Source: Luscinia megarhynchos (lineage: Eukaryota > Chordata > Aves > Passeriformes > Turdidae). From it: a stretch of 64,000 nucleotides of DNA. Position numbers and translations under genes: made by a program. This document shows, piece after piece, positions 12,189 to 25,416 of this stretch. The notes under the pieces were generated by a model that did not search any database, was not told where the DNA came from, and worked only from the letters and a program-made list of their open reading frames with translations. Every line of letters starts with the position of its first letter. Position 1 is the first letter of the stretch. The DNA is taken from NCBI GenBank assembly GCA_034336665.1, contig CM067568.1:40590770-40654769 (forward strand), in the 5' to 3' direction.

Positions 12189-12852
12189 CTGACAAGTTTG
12201 GTTGCCTTCTATGACCAGGGTTAGAGAGTTGGTGATTAAGGGAAGAGCCACTAATGTCATCTACGTGGACTAGTGCAAAGCACTTGACACTGTTCCAAGT
12301 GACACCCTTGTTCCTGAGCTGGAGAGACATGGATTTGATGAGTGAAGCACTTGGTGGATAAGAAATTGTCTGAATGGCTGCACTCAAAGAGTTGTGCTCA
12401 ACAGCTCCATGTCCAAGTGGAGACCAGTGATCAGTGATGCTCCACGGGGGTCATTATTGCAAGCTGGCCTTTTTAGCATCTTTGTTAGTGTCATGGACAG
12501 TGGGACTGACTGCACCTTCAGCACGTGTATTGACAGCACCAGGTTAAGCAGTGCACTTGACACACAGGAAGGAAGGGGTGCCATCCAGAGGGACTTTGAC
12601 AGGCTGGAGAGGTGGGCCTGTGCAAACCTTGTGGTATACAGCAAGACCAAGTGCAAGGTCTGTGTCTGCGTTGGGGCAATCCCAAACAGAAATACAGGCT
12701 GGGTGAGAAATGGTCTGAGAGCAGCCCTGAGAAGAAGGATTTTGGTATGTTGGTGGAGAAAGAAATCACCATGACCCAGCAATGCACGCTCACAGCACAA
12801 GAAGGCAACTGTATTCTGGGCTGCATCAAAAGAAGTGTAGCCAGCAGGTCAT
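12189..12852 (+). pseudogene. CR1 ORF2 reverse-transcriptase relic
   Basis: About 660 bases align in order to the CR1 ORF2 region spanning the reverse-transcriptase palm and the following part of the protein. In the frame starting at 12394 the readable motifs are SKWRPVISDAPRGS (residues 7-20, compare the CR1 SKWRPVTSGVPQGS), LFSIFVSVMDSG (26-37) and GAIQRDFDRLERWACANL. The FADD catalytic motif expected at bases 12526-12537 reads Cys-Ile-Asp-Ser, so the paired aspartates are gone. The downstream sequence keeps GGGCAATCCCAAACAGAAATACAGGCTGGG and GGGCTGCATCAAAAGAAG in part, but in other frames because of indels. It ends abruptly near CCAGCAGGTC, before the 3' untranslated region. It lacks both ends and is inactive. 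Confidence 0.92.
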
Positions 12853-15800
12853 CTTTTAAAAGGTGCTGCTCTAAAAGTCAATGAGGTTTAGCTGTGACAA
12901 CAGCTGTCTCAGCATGTTTCTCAGGATTTGTCTTCTACTGTAGCAGGGGTCTGGGCCCATGTGATGGTGTTGACTTACAAGGCTTTACTGAGCCATAGGA
13001 AGCACCTCATCCATCATCCAGCACACAGCAACTTTATTGTGATATTTCTGATTTCATTCTCTTTAGTAAGATTTCACTTTGGTATGTGGCTGACTTTTGA
13101 TAAAAATACGCTGTTTTACTTAGGTAACCTTAAGAAGGGGTCTGATTTCTTCTGTTATAGATAATTCCTTGTCATGATCTGAGAAGTGGCACACAGTCAG
13201 TGCTGGGAAAGGTGACTGTTCCACATCCTCTCTGAGAAACACTTTGCTCTGTAATCAGTGCTGTGGCATGCTGAAAACAATTAATTATTAGTGATGGTTC
13301 TGGTTTCTTTTCTTGTTGATCTCCTTGACTCTGGACTGAATCAGAGCTGCTTGCTTGTAAACCATAGGGCCTCCAATTTTTTTTTTTTTTTTTTTCTGAC
13401 TTTGGGAACAGGATAAAGTGAATTATTCTTGAAGAGTTTTGAGTCCTGGGTAACCCAGATGGTGCAATAAAGAGAGAAAGTAGGAGGAAAACCCTCCATC
13501 AAATGATGTTGACTGTATTCACCTTTTTAAAACTTAGGTATTGCTGTATTTTGCCTTGGAGGTGGGCACATTTTCATGTTTGATAAACCACTATCTAACC
13601 AAATTACAGCCAGTTGATGAATATTTAATTAGATCTGCACTCTATGAAATACATTGCTGCTTAGGTGCATTAAGGCTGGGTAGCCCATAAATTGGCAATT
13701 TGGTTGTCAGCTTGTACAGTGTCCTGGACAGTAACAAAACACATGAATTCCTGTGGATTCCTGTATAAAAATTAATGTGTGGATTGGATTGTAAAGAGTG
13801 TAGGTCTTTTATCGTTTCTATATTTCTTCAATTAAAACAAAAGAAGATGGAATGAAGTTTAAAATTTAGGAATACTTTTAATATTACAGTGTCAAATAAC
13901 TGCACCCCTCAAAGTTATCTGCCCTTATCTTTGCCACTGACATGTGTTAAAGAAGCATCTTCAGGAATGTGATTTTACCAAGAATTAAAACAAGTGATAT
14001 TCACTCACACAAACTTTAAAAAAGTTATAGGTATAGAACATGAACTAATTTAATATCATATTACATTCCACTTTGAGTTTTCTTGCTGCTGTTAGTCAAA
14101 TGGGCACTGGGAGTACAGAGTAATGTTTAGGTTACATTACTACATCCTTAGGATTTACCTGCAGGCAAGATGTGGCAGGTAGTCAAGTACCCATTTGGGT
14201 TCACTCAAGTGAGAAACTGATACTGCAGTTTGACTGGAGTCAAATCCCCAAGGGTTACTGGTATCTTACAGCTTTGAGGTGAGGGGAGAATGGCATAGGC
14301 TCAGAGTTTGCTGCTTGCAATTTGTCCAAAACTGAGGCAAGATGATCAGACTCTGAGGATGAGCAGCAAGGAGCATCCAGTAGGTCCTACTCAGTAATTT
14401 CACGACAAAACCTCAGGGCAGTATTTTCTCTCTCCAGGTGCTGTGCTATTTCTGGGTCTGTCCTGGTAACGTCCACTGAATAAACACTGACTGTATTTCA
14501 TACTATATTATTGTTTACTGTAGCTGATCTTAATTTATATTATTATATAACATAGCAATGAGGCAACCCAGTCACTGCAGATCAAAGGAATTAGTGCAGC
14601 TGTCATGTGGAAAAGCTCACAACACTACCTCAGGCTTGCTTGAATCGTGCAGACTCAATTCTGTCTCCCTCTCATCACTGAGGATCCAGCCAAGGATGTG
14701 TAAATTTGTGTGTGTAGGTATGGATCCTGTAGGTATTTACACGTGCTTGGGCAATGCTGCCTTGCAGCCTGGGTTATTATCTGGGTTTGACAGCAGCCTT
14801 TGAATGCAGGCATCAGTTTCCCATCCCTGTGTTCCCTGAGGCTGTCAGCAGTCACTGGGACGACTGGCAGGGTGTCAGCTAAGCTCTCCTCTCCTAGAGG
14901 AATATTACAGTAGCAAAGCTGACTAGAACTGTGACATCTTTGAGGGAGGACACTGCATGAGGTCTGTATGGTATGCATCATCCCCTACTTGACGAGTTTT
15001 TCACAGCAGGGACTTTTTTATTGTTTCTGTTCTTGTCAATATCTGCCAAGGTACCCAACATAGTTTTCTCTTTTCATTTCCTTTTTTCCTTTCACTTTCT
15101 TTCCCTTCATAGCTCAGAGTCCCCAGCTGCCATCCACTGGGTTCTCATCTTTGCTGATGTCTGGAGAGTCCAAAAGCTGGAGCAATGCAGTAGGTAGCAG
15201 CTTGCTTCCCATCAGCTCTGACCTAGGACACAGCACGAATCCCAGGATCCTAGGGACTGCTTTTGTAATTCTATATCAACCGTGAAACTAAGAATCTTGT
15301 CTCCAGGAATGGATGAAATTCTTGGAGATTTCTTGGCCAGAGCAATCTTTTACCCTTTCAAACTATGGGTTATATAATAAGATTTTACTTTCCTGAATTT
15401 CTGTTTTAAAATTTGAATATAGAATCCTTTTCTTGCTCTCTCTTTCACCATTGAGTGTGCTTTAAATACTCCAATTTCATCTCATTAATAGCATTTCAGG
15501 GAGAGGAGAGAGAAATGTTCCTAAACATTTAAAAAAAATTGTTTGGTATTGAAGAATCACAGTAAATTCGTTTTACTACTTTATTTTTAAAAAGCACTTA
15601 TTTTCATATGCACTCATATGCTAGGAGGAGATGGTATGTGGATGGAGATCATGGCCTGATACACACTCATCTTTGCTGGGTTCAGGTACCAGGGTACTTA
15701 CTTGGACCTGATGTATAATTGTCTGAGGCATTTCATGTAGCTTTTCAGAGAAAGGCTTGGCACTCCATTCCCCTTAAGAGAGAGGTGGGGCATCTCTCTG

Positions 15801-17490
15801 AGATGCTTTCTAAAAGTGTCCTGAGTGGTCAGTGCTTGTTAGGCTGTAGCCACGAGTTCCAGTAGGTCACAGTGACAAAAGAATAGCACCTGTGTTGGGG
15901 ATTTGGGGTTTTAGGAGTGAGCAAAAGGGGAACACAGGGAAACACTGGCAGCTGTCTGCCCCTGCTGTGAAAGCCAGCTTGAGAGCTGTGGACTGATGAA
16001 TGTTGTGCACTGCAGCTTGTGAACTGTTTTGAGTCCCCCACCATGCTGCCTTGCTATTGCTGCTGGCGTAGCTTGTTGTGTTTATGAATGTGACAGTCAA
16101 ACACATCAGAGGCACAACTTGCCCACTGATCTGTGAGACCCCCTGCCTTGTTCAGTGGAAACCCAGCTGACAGCAGCAGAGAATACACAGATTTCTAGGA
16201 GAGCTTGATTGGAGGATTTATGTCTGTAAAGTTCCTTAGGACATGCCACCCTACGAGGTTTGGTTGTCCATTCATGTCATTCATTTAAGCCTTGAGGGGG
16301 AAGGTTATTTTCCTAGTCTCAAGAGAAAAGTGTTGTAAATTATTTTCCACTTCTAGTTAATGTATTTATTATGAACCATGATGTTTCACCATGATATAAA
16401 GGGGATAAAGAGGAAAAGGCATGAAGAAGACTTCAAATACAGAGCACAGTAGTTTTAGAAGAGAGTCAGAGATCCTGGTCTTTGCCGTGATTACTGTGCC
16501 AACATGCAAAATCGTGTTTAAATTAGAGTTTATATTGGCATAATTATTTCAATAAATATCACACCCAAATGAGCATAGCTAAATAAAAATGATGAGCTGT
16601 CTTAGCTCCTTTGTGGTGGAAATGAAGATGTTCTGTAGGGGGTTTTGTTTGTTTGTTTTTTCCCCTGAGAACATTCATATGTTTTTCTGGCCTCCAGGTT
16701 GTTCCAGGACATAATGTTTTTATTTCTGTTGAATTGTAGCAAACAATGATTGTTAAATGTTGTGGTTCTCCTCGCGAGAGGAGCAGTTTACCTTCCTGCT
16801 CAGGATCTCCTTGCTTCTTGTGCTGTGTGAGGTAATAGTACAGGGGATCCAGCTGGCTACTGCAGTTGTTTCTGCTGGAATTCATATTTGTTTCAGTAAT
16901 ATATGGCAGATTATTATCTGGGTGAGAACAGGGCTGGTAGCTGCATTACACTGACTTGTAGAATTGCTGTGGCCTTTCTGAAGATAATTTCTTGGAGCAG
17001 CAGCTGCAAACTGTGCTTTCTTCATCTTCAGCTTTAGACTGAAAAACCCCTAATCAAAAGACAAGGTGACATTTTCAGGTCTCCTGCAATGTAGTTAACT
17101 TTTCCCTTAGCCCCTGTCTCTGGTTGTTGCCCTTTTCACAGCAGTGTAGGATCATTTTCTGTGCCCAAGCATTCACAGAGGGCAACAAATCTCCTTAGTG
17201 CTAGATTCCTATAATAAGAAGCTGCCCTGCACTTCTCCATTTCTGCTCTGAATCTCATTTGCTAGACTTGCTGGTGTGTGTGTCAGTCCTTTAATTTTTC
17301 TTGCTGCAGCACTTAAGCATAATTTGCTGTCAAACACATGCTCTCTGATTGAGGTCCAACCAGATTTACTTGCAAATGTGTCTGGGTCAATAGCTTTTGT
17401 TTCAATTAGATTTACAAAGAGCCATTTTGGTGCTCTGGCGTGTTACTCAAAAGCAAGGTTGCAGGAAGGGTCTTGACCCTGCCAGGCACT
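12853..17490. other. No gene recognised; T-run and simple sequence
   Basis: A T19 run lies at about 13377-13395. GTGTAAAT (about 14698) and ATTTACAC (about 14737) form a small inverted pair, with a GGATCC between them. The interval is otherwise unrecognised. Open frames up to 108 codons (minus strand, 14655-14981 and 16559-16885) show no domain. Confidence 0.5.
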
Positions 17491-17562
17491 TAATTAATTA
17501 ATTAAAAAATTTAAAGAAAAAGAAAAAAGAAACTGGAAAAAAATGGAAAAAAGAAAAGAAAA
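17491..17562. repeat. (TTAA)n and A/G-rich low-complexity tract
   Basis: Three to four TTAA units are followed by about 60 bases made almost only of A and G (AAAGAAAAAG, GGAAAAAAATGG). It may be an eroded tail of a retroposed element, but no body is recognisable upstream. Confidence 0.7.
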
Positions 17563-20500
17563 AGTAATTGGGGAATCTGATATTGTTTGCCTGTGGTCAG
17601 ACAGGGCTGTAGCCATTTTTGCTAAGGATTAATCAATAGCTAGGACTCAATCTGATGGGTACAGTAAAATGTGAAAATTAGTAGAACCAGCCACCTTTGG
17701 ATGCATATGGAGTTGTGGCCACAGTTAGCTAAATGAGTGAAAACCATTTGTAGCAGGGCTGAGCCAAAACCACAGCAGGCTGAGAAGAATTAACTATTAT
17801 CCAGTATTATTTATTTATCCAGACTTTCTCCTGAAAATGCAGGGCAAGGGTTTTCACATGTGAGGAATTTGAATTTATGCACTGAGGTAAAAAACTTGAT
17901 TCATTTTTCTTCTTACCCCTGCAGTCACAATGAGATATTTGGCTTCCCATTGAAGCTAAAGGCATTGTGTGCTGAATGACTTTTCATATACCCATGATTA
18001 TCTTTCTAGATAAATGAAACTAAATCATTAGATTTGTCCCAAAATGCTTGAATATCTTTTTCCAGTATTTCAAAGAATCTGTTGAAAAACTGGTCTCAAT
18101 ACTGGGGTACTACCCATGCTTTCTTTGCAAGATTATATTTCCAATCTTCATGGTCTTTTGATGGTCTGAGTGCCAGGCTCCTTGGCATCAAGCTGGATTT
18201 TTTATTTTCCCCATGCTTAAGCTGTTAAAGAAAAATTTCAGTAGAGTCAATTATTAGTAATTTTTAGAAATTATTTGTTGCTTCTCATGCCTGGTGTCTG
18301 AGAACCAGCAAAACCTTGCAGCATCTGTGTGGGGGTCAAAGGAGGGATTGCAGTGAAGCTGGGCTGGCGAGAGTTCCAGGAGTCAGGCAAGCCAAGTTCC
18401 AGCTGGGGACTGTCACTGGAGTTGACCCATGGGACAGGAGAGCCTTTTTTGTTTTTAAAAGGTGCTTCTGCAGTGATCTCTACAGTTATGCTGAGCTTTC
18501 TTTTAAAATGTGATTTGTTTCAACCAGCTATGTTATTATTTTCTCTGTAAGTGTTGTGTCTTGAACTTTGGTGCCTCTAATCTCTCTGAGCTGTATCTTG
18601 TACTTGGGTACCTCAGAGTCATTGGAAACACTGTGGAAGAAGATCCTCTTCATCAAGATATATAAATATTTGGAAGACTAATAGCATTGAGCAATTTCTT
18701 AGTCATAATAGATTCTGGCATATTCCTTCAAACAATACAAATACAAACAAGTATCAGAGGAAAGGCTGAAGGGTTCAAAATGCCTGATATGAAAAGTAAT
18801 TCCATAGACCTTCCATTTTTAAAAAGCTGCTTTAATGTTCTTGGTTAATTTTGCATTTTACTTGTGTCTCAGTTATGATCAACTTGACTTCTTTAGTGAT
18901 TTTTCTGAGGCAGCTAGGCATACAAATATCTTCTTTCTACACATGAACAATGAGATGGCAATATATAATACTAATGCTAGTACTTTTTTTTTTACTTTTT
19001 TATTTTTGTAGTTAAAAAGAATAAAATTCATGTGTGAAAACAAGCACAGATTACACAAACTTGGTCCCAAGGTAGCTATTTGGGTGATGCTTATATTCTT
19101 CTCAAAAATAATTGGAAAGCAAAGGACATAGTGGGTCCTCTATTGTGTTTATCGTAATTGCACCAATAGTGGCAGCTCCTAAAATGGGATGTCTTCTTGT
19201 GGATGGTGAACGTAAGAGACAGTGTGGTGAGGATGCCTACATTAGGTTTTTGAGTGTCTGTTCAGAAAATTTGGTCTGGCATCACAGAACAAAAAAGGAG
19301 CTCTACAGCGTCATTTTTATTGGTATTGCTTTTCAGAACATAGTTTTAAAACATTGCAAGGTGTCAGATGTCAGTGAACTGCATGAGCTCCCCACTGTGT
19401 CAGATGGATTTGCTCCAGCCTTCAAAACCTGAATCAAGGCAGTTGATTTATAGCAGTAAATTGCACAACCTCACATCCTGCTAGGATCACACCGCCCTCA
19501 AATCTTGTCTAATCACTGAGGAGAGAGCTGGTCAACTCTTCAAAATCTGTTGTACAGAGAGAATTTGTCTAAAAAATAGCAGATTAGAGGGAAATGAAAC
19601 AGCCTGGACTGGTGGGCAGACCAGCAAGTGGCAATGAGATGACTCCTGGGTCCTGTGCTGCTTCAGTTGCTGTCTCTTGACCTGACACTGAGTGAGAGAG
19701 ATAACTGGCCTGTTAAACCTCAGGGTACAAAGCTGAACAAAAGCAGTAGAAAAACAGCTGCTTCTAAGTAGAGGACTCGGGGGTGAGTGTGGAACTGATT
19801 TAGTATATTGCTGAGGGGCTCTTAACTCCAGCTGACTTCACAAGTCTTTGGTAGTTTGTGTAAATTCACAGATCGAGGACAAATAGACTCTGTGCTCTGG
19901 GGATGCTTTGTTTGAAGAGGGCTGCTTAACCTCAGCAACTTCTCCAGAGGCAGTGGAGAAAGAGGTTCTTTTTAAGGGGTCCTTTTTGATGGTACCTTGT
20001 GGCAATGTTGTACTGTAACACGAGGCAGTGTGTTTATTTCCATGCTCTGCCAGCCCCTGATGCCAGTGCCACCTGTTTTGCTTTCCACTGCACAGCTGTG
20101 CCTTTGTGTACAGTATCTGAAATGGGTTTTTATGACATCTGTGTTTTAGCTCCCTTGGGACCCATCACTTGCAGTCCTATCTCACTGGGCACTTTCTCCC
20201 CTTGCAGAATCAGTGCTGTAAATGTAGCTTGCTTAATTCACCACTCACTGAAAGATCAGAAAAGACTAATGATTAAAATTTTGCCTTGGTGGAAATGAAA
20301 TACTTGCTATCGTGATGTCATCTAGTAGCACCGAGTGGAAATTTCTTTCCTTTACAGTTGAGTCAAAGTGACATAAAAATGAGAGCAAGATATGCACAGA
20401 TGTTGTGCAAGTATTAGACCTGTACTCAAACATTTTTTTTTCCTGGACTTGAATTCCTTGTGGTAGTATCACATGGGGATGGCTCAGGGAATGATTCAGG

Positions 20501-23440
20501 GAAATGTGCTGTAGTTACCATTGCAAAATCCAGCAAGTGCCAACAGAGACAGCTTACCTGTTCATTGATAGGGAGCCCTTACCCCCAAGAAGAGCTATGA
20601 GGATTGCTGCTTCTGTGTAGAAGACACTTGTACTCACTCAGGATATAGAAGTGTTGTATGAGTGTTTTCTATAAACGACCTATACATGTGTGGTTGCCAT
20701 TACTCTGGGCACTGCAGCACGTACTGTGATATCTGTAAAAATCCTCCAGTGCAGGCCACAATAAGTACATGAGCACTGTGGTATCCTAGCAGATAATTGT
20801 TGAAAGAGACTGGCTGCTTGGAGATGACCAGCATGTCTATTTAGGAAATGTAGTTTGGAAAAGCTTGTAGGATGTATTCAGATTTTTTTAGCAGAAGACC
20901 AAAATATAATTATAGTAACAAATACAAGCTGGTGAATATTGCAACCATGAGGGTACATTCTTTCCCCAACTGGTTTGAGAGTGCAAGGAGCAACAAGGAG
21001 GAAAAGAGTAACTTGATGTGAGAGTAGAAGTTGTTTCTGCAAGCAGGCTGGCTGAATTTCACAGTGATCATGCTGGCCTTGAGATTATAGAAGTTCTGAG
21101 GGCTGCCTTTGAGATAAGGTGGTGTCTAAAATTCTCACTCACTGCAAACACCTCAGGTGTTCACTGAGTTGAATGTAGAGGAAATGTAGCGACAGTCAAG
21201 CTTGCATTTTAACTACTGGAGCAGAATTTGTAATTTTTGGCCACTGACTTCCAGAATGATAGGGTTGTCCCTCTTATTGTCAATCAGACTTGTTTTGTTA
21301 TCTTTGAAGAATCAGTCTCACTGCTACATTTCCTGTTTCCTCATTATGTATGAAAGGTGAAATAAAACCTATTTCAGCCCCAGCCATGGCATAAATGAAA
21401 CTTCTGACAAAAAGCCCTAATTATTAACTGATTACTTGAGTTTGAAAATGCTTAAAATACAGCTCATTGCCAGCTTTTGTTCAAGTGAACTTGTATTTCT
21501 AACTAGTTTACAACAATGTTCAAGATATGGGTGTCTCTTATATAGCTGGCCATCTTTACAAGGCTGTTCTTCCCCCCCTGATGCAGTCCCTTAATTATAC
21601 TTGGAAGTGGTGTAAGTTTACAAGGAGGGAGCTGGAGGCATTTGCCTGGAGTGCAGTGCCCAGTAGCTCTTTTGTGCCCTTTCTGCTGTGACTTGTTTTT
21701 ATTGCCAGGAACCAGCAGGGTTTTCAGCTAGGCAGATAATGGGAAAATTAGAAATTGTGGGTTATTATGAATACTGCCAACGCATTTTAGGGTAGAGGTT
21801 TCCTTCAAGGCAGATGTTGTTGAACCCTAGAGAAAGAAAAGAATGTGTGAGTGTCATGAGTGCAAGTATGGGACCTTTGGAGAATTCAGTTTTTCTGTTT
21901 CTGTATTTTATGAAGCTTGGCTTCTAACTAGTAGCTAAAATAGAGGGAGCATGAAAAATTCCTGAATGTCTTCTGAAGTGTGAGATGTTAAAGAAACATC
22001 ACATCTTTATGAATATGTTCTTAAATTTTGCTCAGGAAAATCCTATTCCAAAGTACCTGGATGCTTTGGTGCATGATCTGTGAAGTCATTGGACAATAGT
22101 GAACTGCAACTAAAAAACCTGTGTGCAAATTGCTGGTGAAGGGAAAACAGTATTTCTCACAATTGTCTCACATTTTGACTCAGGCTGAAAGTCTTGATAT
22201 AGACTGTAGGAGTAAACAGGCCTCCTCTGATTTAAAGAAAACAATATATTTTAGTTATCTGACACAATGGGATTTTCTTATGAAGATTAATCTTTACTGT
22301 AGAGCACTGATATTAATTCTCAAGTATAAGTCTTGTATTCAGATTTACAGTATGAAATCCATAGAAACAATGTGAAGTGTAGGATATTCTAGCCCCTGAA
22401 GCAATTTAGAGAAGTAAGCTTTTCATTTAATAAACAAAGGCATCCTTTCTCACATGAAAACAATGGATTGGCAGTGCTTTTTCTTACCATCACAACAAAG
22501 CATCTTAGACCATGATGCTGATTCGTCTCAGTACCTGTTTCCCACCCTGCTTGCACAGGGAGAAAGAACAGTTGCACGGTCTGGGCAGAGTTGAATGATT
22601 ATGACATTAACTGGAGATTTGAGTGATTCAGTTAATTTTTCTTTTTGACTATAGGTATTCTTTGTGGAGTGACAGTTTTCTTTATCTCTGATGTAGTTCA
22701 GTTTGAAAAATAGAGTTGATATTTTTGTGCTTCAGAGAAATGTTCTGAGATAGCTCAGTGTATTACACATCTGGGACAGTCTGAGCACCTATGGCATCTG
22801 TGCAAGACTCTGGTGAGAGTATACATCAAACTTGGTTGCTCATATTTTTCAGATCCTGAATAAAGAAGCAGCACCTTGTCACCAGTTTTTATCCATTTGT
22901 GTTCTTATCCCTCACGGAGTTCAACTAGACTGATTTTCAGATTTTCTTCTTGCACTTGAGAGTTTTGTTTTGGCAGGTATCTCTGTTCTAACAATTTCTT
23001 TTTGTGTTTTGGCCAAGATAGAAACAACACAAACAAATAAAAATTTGTTTCCTTGCTATAACGAACCCACAGATGAGCTGTGGCTCAAGAGCTGGTATCT
23101 ATCAACCTACCATGGCAGGGCTTAATTCTATTCTTCCCCTAGTTAAACCAATATCACTTTCTGTGGCAGAACTGAGAATTTAGAGACTCAGCAAAAGCCA
23201 AAGTCTTGAACAAGAGCACTGGACTGATTGGAGAGTTTTACATCTCCCACAGGTGAGGGCTGAGCAGTCTGGCTGTCTTTTGTCATTCCTGATGTCAGTC
23301 ACTTTTCTTTAAATGCATGAGCCAGCCTAGTCCACTGTAACAGTATACAGCTACATCTCCGCTTGAGAAAGATCCGTTTGCCTCCTCCTCAAAAAGGAGC
23401 AGTGTGGTTTTCTTCTTTGATTTCCAGTGGTGGTGGCTTT
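17563..23440. other. No gene recognised
   Basis: There is no exon, RNA gene or repeat I can support. Slightly GC-richer patches near 18310-18430, 19600-19700 and 21600-21720 stand out from their surroundings but show no coding pattern. A 106-codon open frame at 19112-19432 (+) has no recognisable domain and is probably chance. Confidence 0.5.
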
Positions 23441-23573
23441 TAGTTTCTTTGGGGGGATTTTTTTCTGGTCTTTATTTTTTGGAAGGAATTTTTTGGTGAT
23501 TTTTGTTGTTGTTTTTATTATTTAGTTTTTTTGTTTTGTTTTGTGGTTTTTCTTTTTTTGGAGCGGGGGGTTT
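23441..23573. repeat. T/G-rich low-complexity tract
   Basis: The plus strand consists almost only of T and G over about 130 bases (TTTTTGG, GTTGTTG, GTTTTGTTTTG), ending in a GGGGGG run. It is simple-sequence DNA with strong strand asymmetry. Confidence 0.75.
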
Positions 23574-23849
23574 AATGTTGGTAGTTCTAGGTCATCTGAT
23601 CATCACCATATTAATTCATTTTCCTCTTACATACAATTTTTTCCCCCTAGGTAGCTGAGGTCAAATGCTTATATGTAGGTGACACCAATCATTTCATATA
23701 GTTTGTCCCATTCCTCTGTTCTGGCTCAACTCCCTTGCAACATTCTTCTGTCTGACCAGTGACAAATGGGGCCTGGAGTGAGATGGAAATGAACTCAGGA
23801 GTGAGTTTATGGGACTGCAGGGGACCATCTGTTAATGTAAATGTTTAAG

Positions 23850-23990
23850 GTAAAATGCATTAAGGCCTGCACGCTGACGAGACATTTCATTTGCATTCTG
23901 CCTCTGGGATTATTTCTGGCTCATGCCTAAGGGCAGCAGAGTTCCAGGGCAGACAAGCGTGCTTTCTCCTTTTCATCTTTTGCTAGTGCA
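23850..23990. promoter_or_regulatory. Candidate conserved noncoding element with octamer
   Basis: This block keeps CpGs in an otherwise CpG-poor region (CACGCTGACGAG near 23871-23882, AAGCGTG near 23956). It also has a perfect ATTTGCAT octamer (POU-factor site) at 23889-23896 and a pair of homeodomain-like ATTA/TTAAGG words. The appearance is that of an amniote conserved noncoding element or enhancer. That is inference only, since no alignment was available. Confidence 0.3.
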
Positions 23991-24884
23991 AGTTTTATGT
24001 TATGGTTGAGATGCCAGACCCAAAATGTGAAATGTGCTGCTTAAATTCAAAATATGGGTTTGGTTTTAAAAATTAATGTGGCCTATTCTTCACCTCAAGA
24101 AGGCTTATATTCTATATAACCTTTTTTTTTCTAGAAAAAGAGAATTCAAATATCGTTATTTTTAGAAGCAGGAGAGACTTCTCCATTCTTTCCCATTCAA
24201 ACATTAAATATAACAGCAAGAAAGAACAGATCATAAAGTGAAAGTGCAATGGATTGATACCACTCATTACTCTCGCTTCATGCATATCTTAAATTAAAAT
24301 AATAGGGGAATCTAACCTACATTTTTCTAACATGTTCTGATAGTCTCATGAGTAATCTAGGGGAAGATGGCTTAAAAAAGTCTGAAGGTGTGTGTTGCCG
24401 CATGCTCATCTGGGAACAGCCCATAATTTTAATCCTGACAGTGTTCATTTAAGTCTGTGAATAAATTTTAGGTATTCCCATACCTTAAGTGGGACATAAG
24501 TCTACAGTGTTTTAAGGAATGTAGTTTAAAGTGTGACTCTAATGAATTAGAAACTGGGAATGCTTTTTAGTGTCTTTTTTTATTTTCTACTTGACTCTAA
24601 GCTGCCCTTAGAACAAAATATTGTTGGTATGAATGTGAGTTATATTACAGGGCATTCCTTTGTTGGTGTACCTTTAGGAACATGAAGAATGTTTGAGGTT
24701 TGGAGTTTGAGATAGTCATCTCAACTATAGAGACTTTACTAATCTTGATTTTATGGGATAAAATACAGACAAGGTCATAGTTACTAATCAAGTGTCTGTT
24801 GATTACATAAATCTCCAATCTAGATCTGATAAATCTGGACTGTAACAATTTTTTTCTGTTATTGTTGCAAAGGCATGTTGTTCC

Positions 24885-24889
24885 TACAG
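24885..24889. repeat. Target-site duplication, left copy (TACAG)
   Basis: TACAG lies directly against the TG end of the LTR and is repeated exactly at 25412-25416 next to the CA end. Five bases is the usual duplication length for class III (ERVL-type) avian elements. Confidence 0.85.
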
Positions 24890-25411
24890 TGTCATGGGTA
24901 AACCCCAGATGGCAACTGAGCACCACTCAGTTACTTACTCACTCCCTGGCCCCACCACTAGAATGGAGGAGAGAGAGAGAAAGAGTAAAAGTGAGAATTT
25001 ATGAGTTGAGACAAAGACAATTAAATGGAACACAAAAGAAAGACAGTCATTATTATTATAATAACTAAAGCATTAGAAACTCAAAGCAAGTGATACACAA
25101 TGCTCACCGCTCTCCAATCAGTGCCCAGCCAGCTCCTGAGCAGTGGCCCCTGACCAGCTTTCCCCTGCTTTATATGACGAGAATGGCACCATATGCTATG
25201 GAATATCATTTTGGAGTCAGCTATTCTGGCTGTGTCCCTTCTTAACTACTTCTGCCTCTCCAGCCTTCTCCTTGGCAGGGCATGAGATGCTGAAAAGTCC
25301 TTGATGTCCTTGACATCAGTGTCTTATCAATATTATTCTTACACTAAATCCAAAGCACAGGACTATACCAGATACTAGGAAGAAATTTCTTTCCCAGCTA
25401 AAACCAAAACA
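24890..25411 (-). mobile_element. Solo LTR of an endogenous retrovirus
   Basis: This is a 522-base LTR with TG...CA ends and a 5-bp target duplication on both sides. No internal retroviral sequence is present, so it is a solo LTR left by recombination between two LTRs. Orientation is minus: read that way it starts near TATGTTTTGGTTTTAGCTGGGAAAG, passes GTCCTTGGACTTTTCAGCATC-like and GGGACACAGCCAGAATAGCTGA-like blocks, and has a TATA box (CATATAAAG) at 25168-25176. It ends after GAGTGGTGCTCAGTTGCC. The sequence resembles an LTR family abundant in bird genomes. I place it with ERVL-like elements from the 5-bp duplication and overall look; the exact family name is not certain. A GA-rich patch at 24962-24990 lies inside it. 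It encodes no protein. Confidence 0.9.
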
Positions 25412-25416
25412 TACAG
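25412..25416. repeat. Target-site duplication, right copy (TACAG)
   Basis: Exact partner of 24885-24889. The match fixes both LTR ends to the base. Confidence 0.85.
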
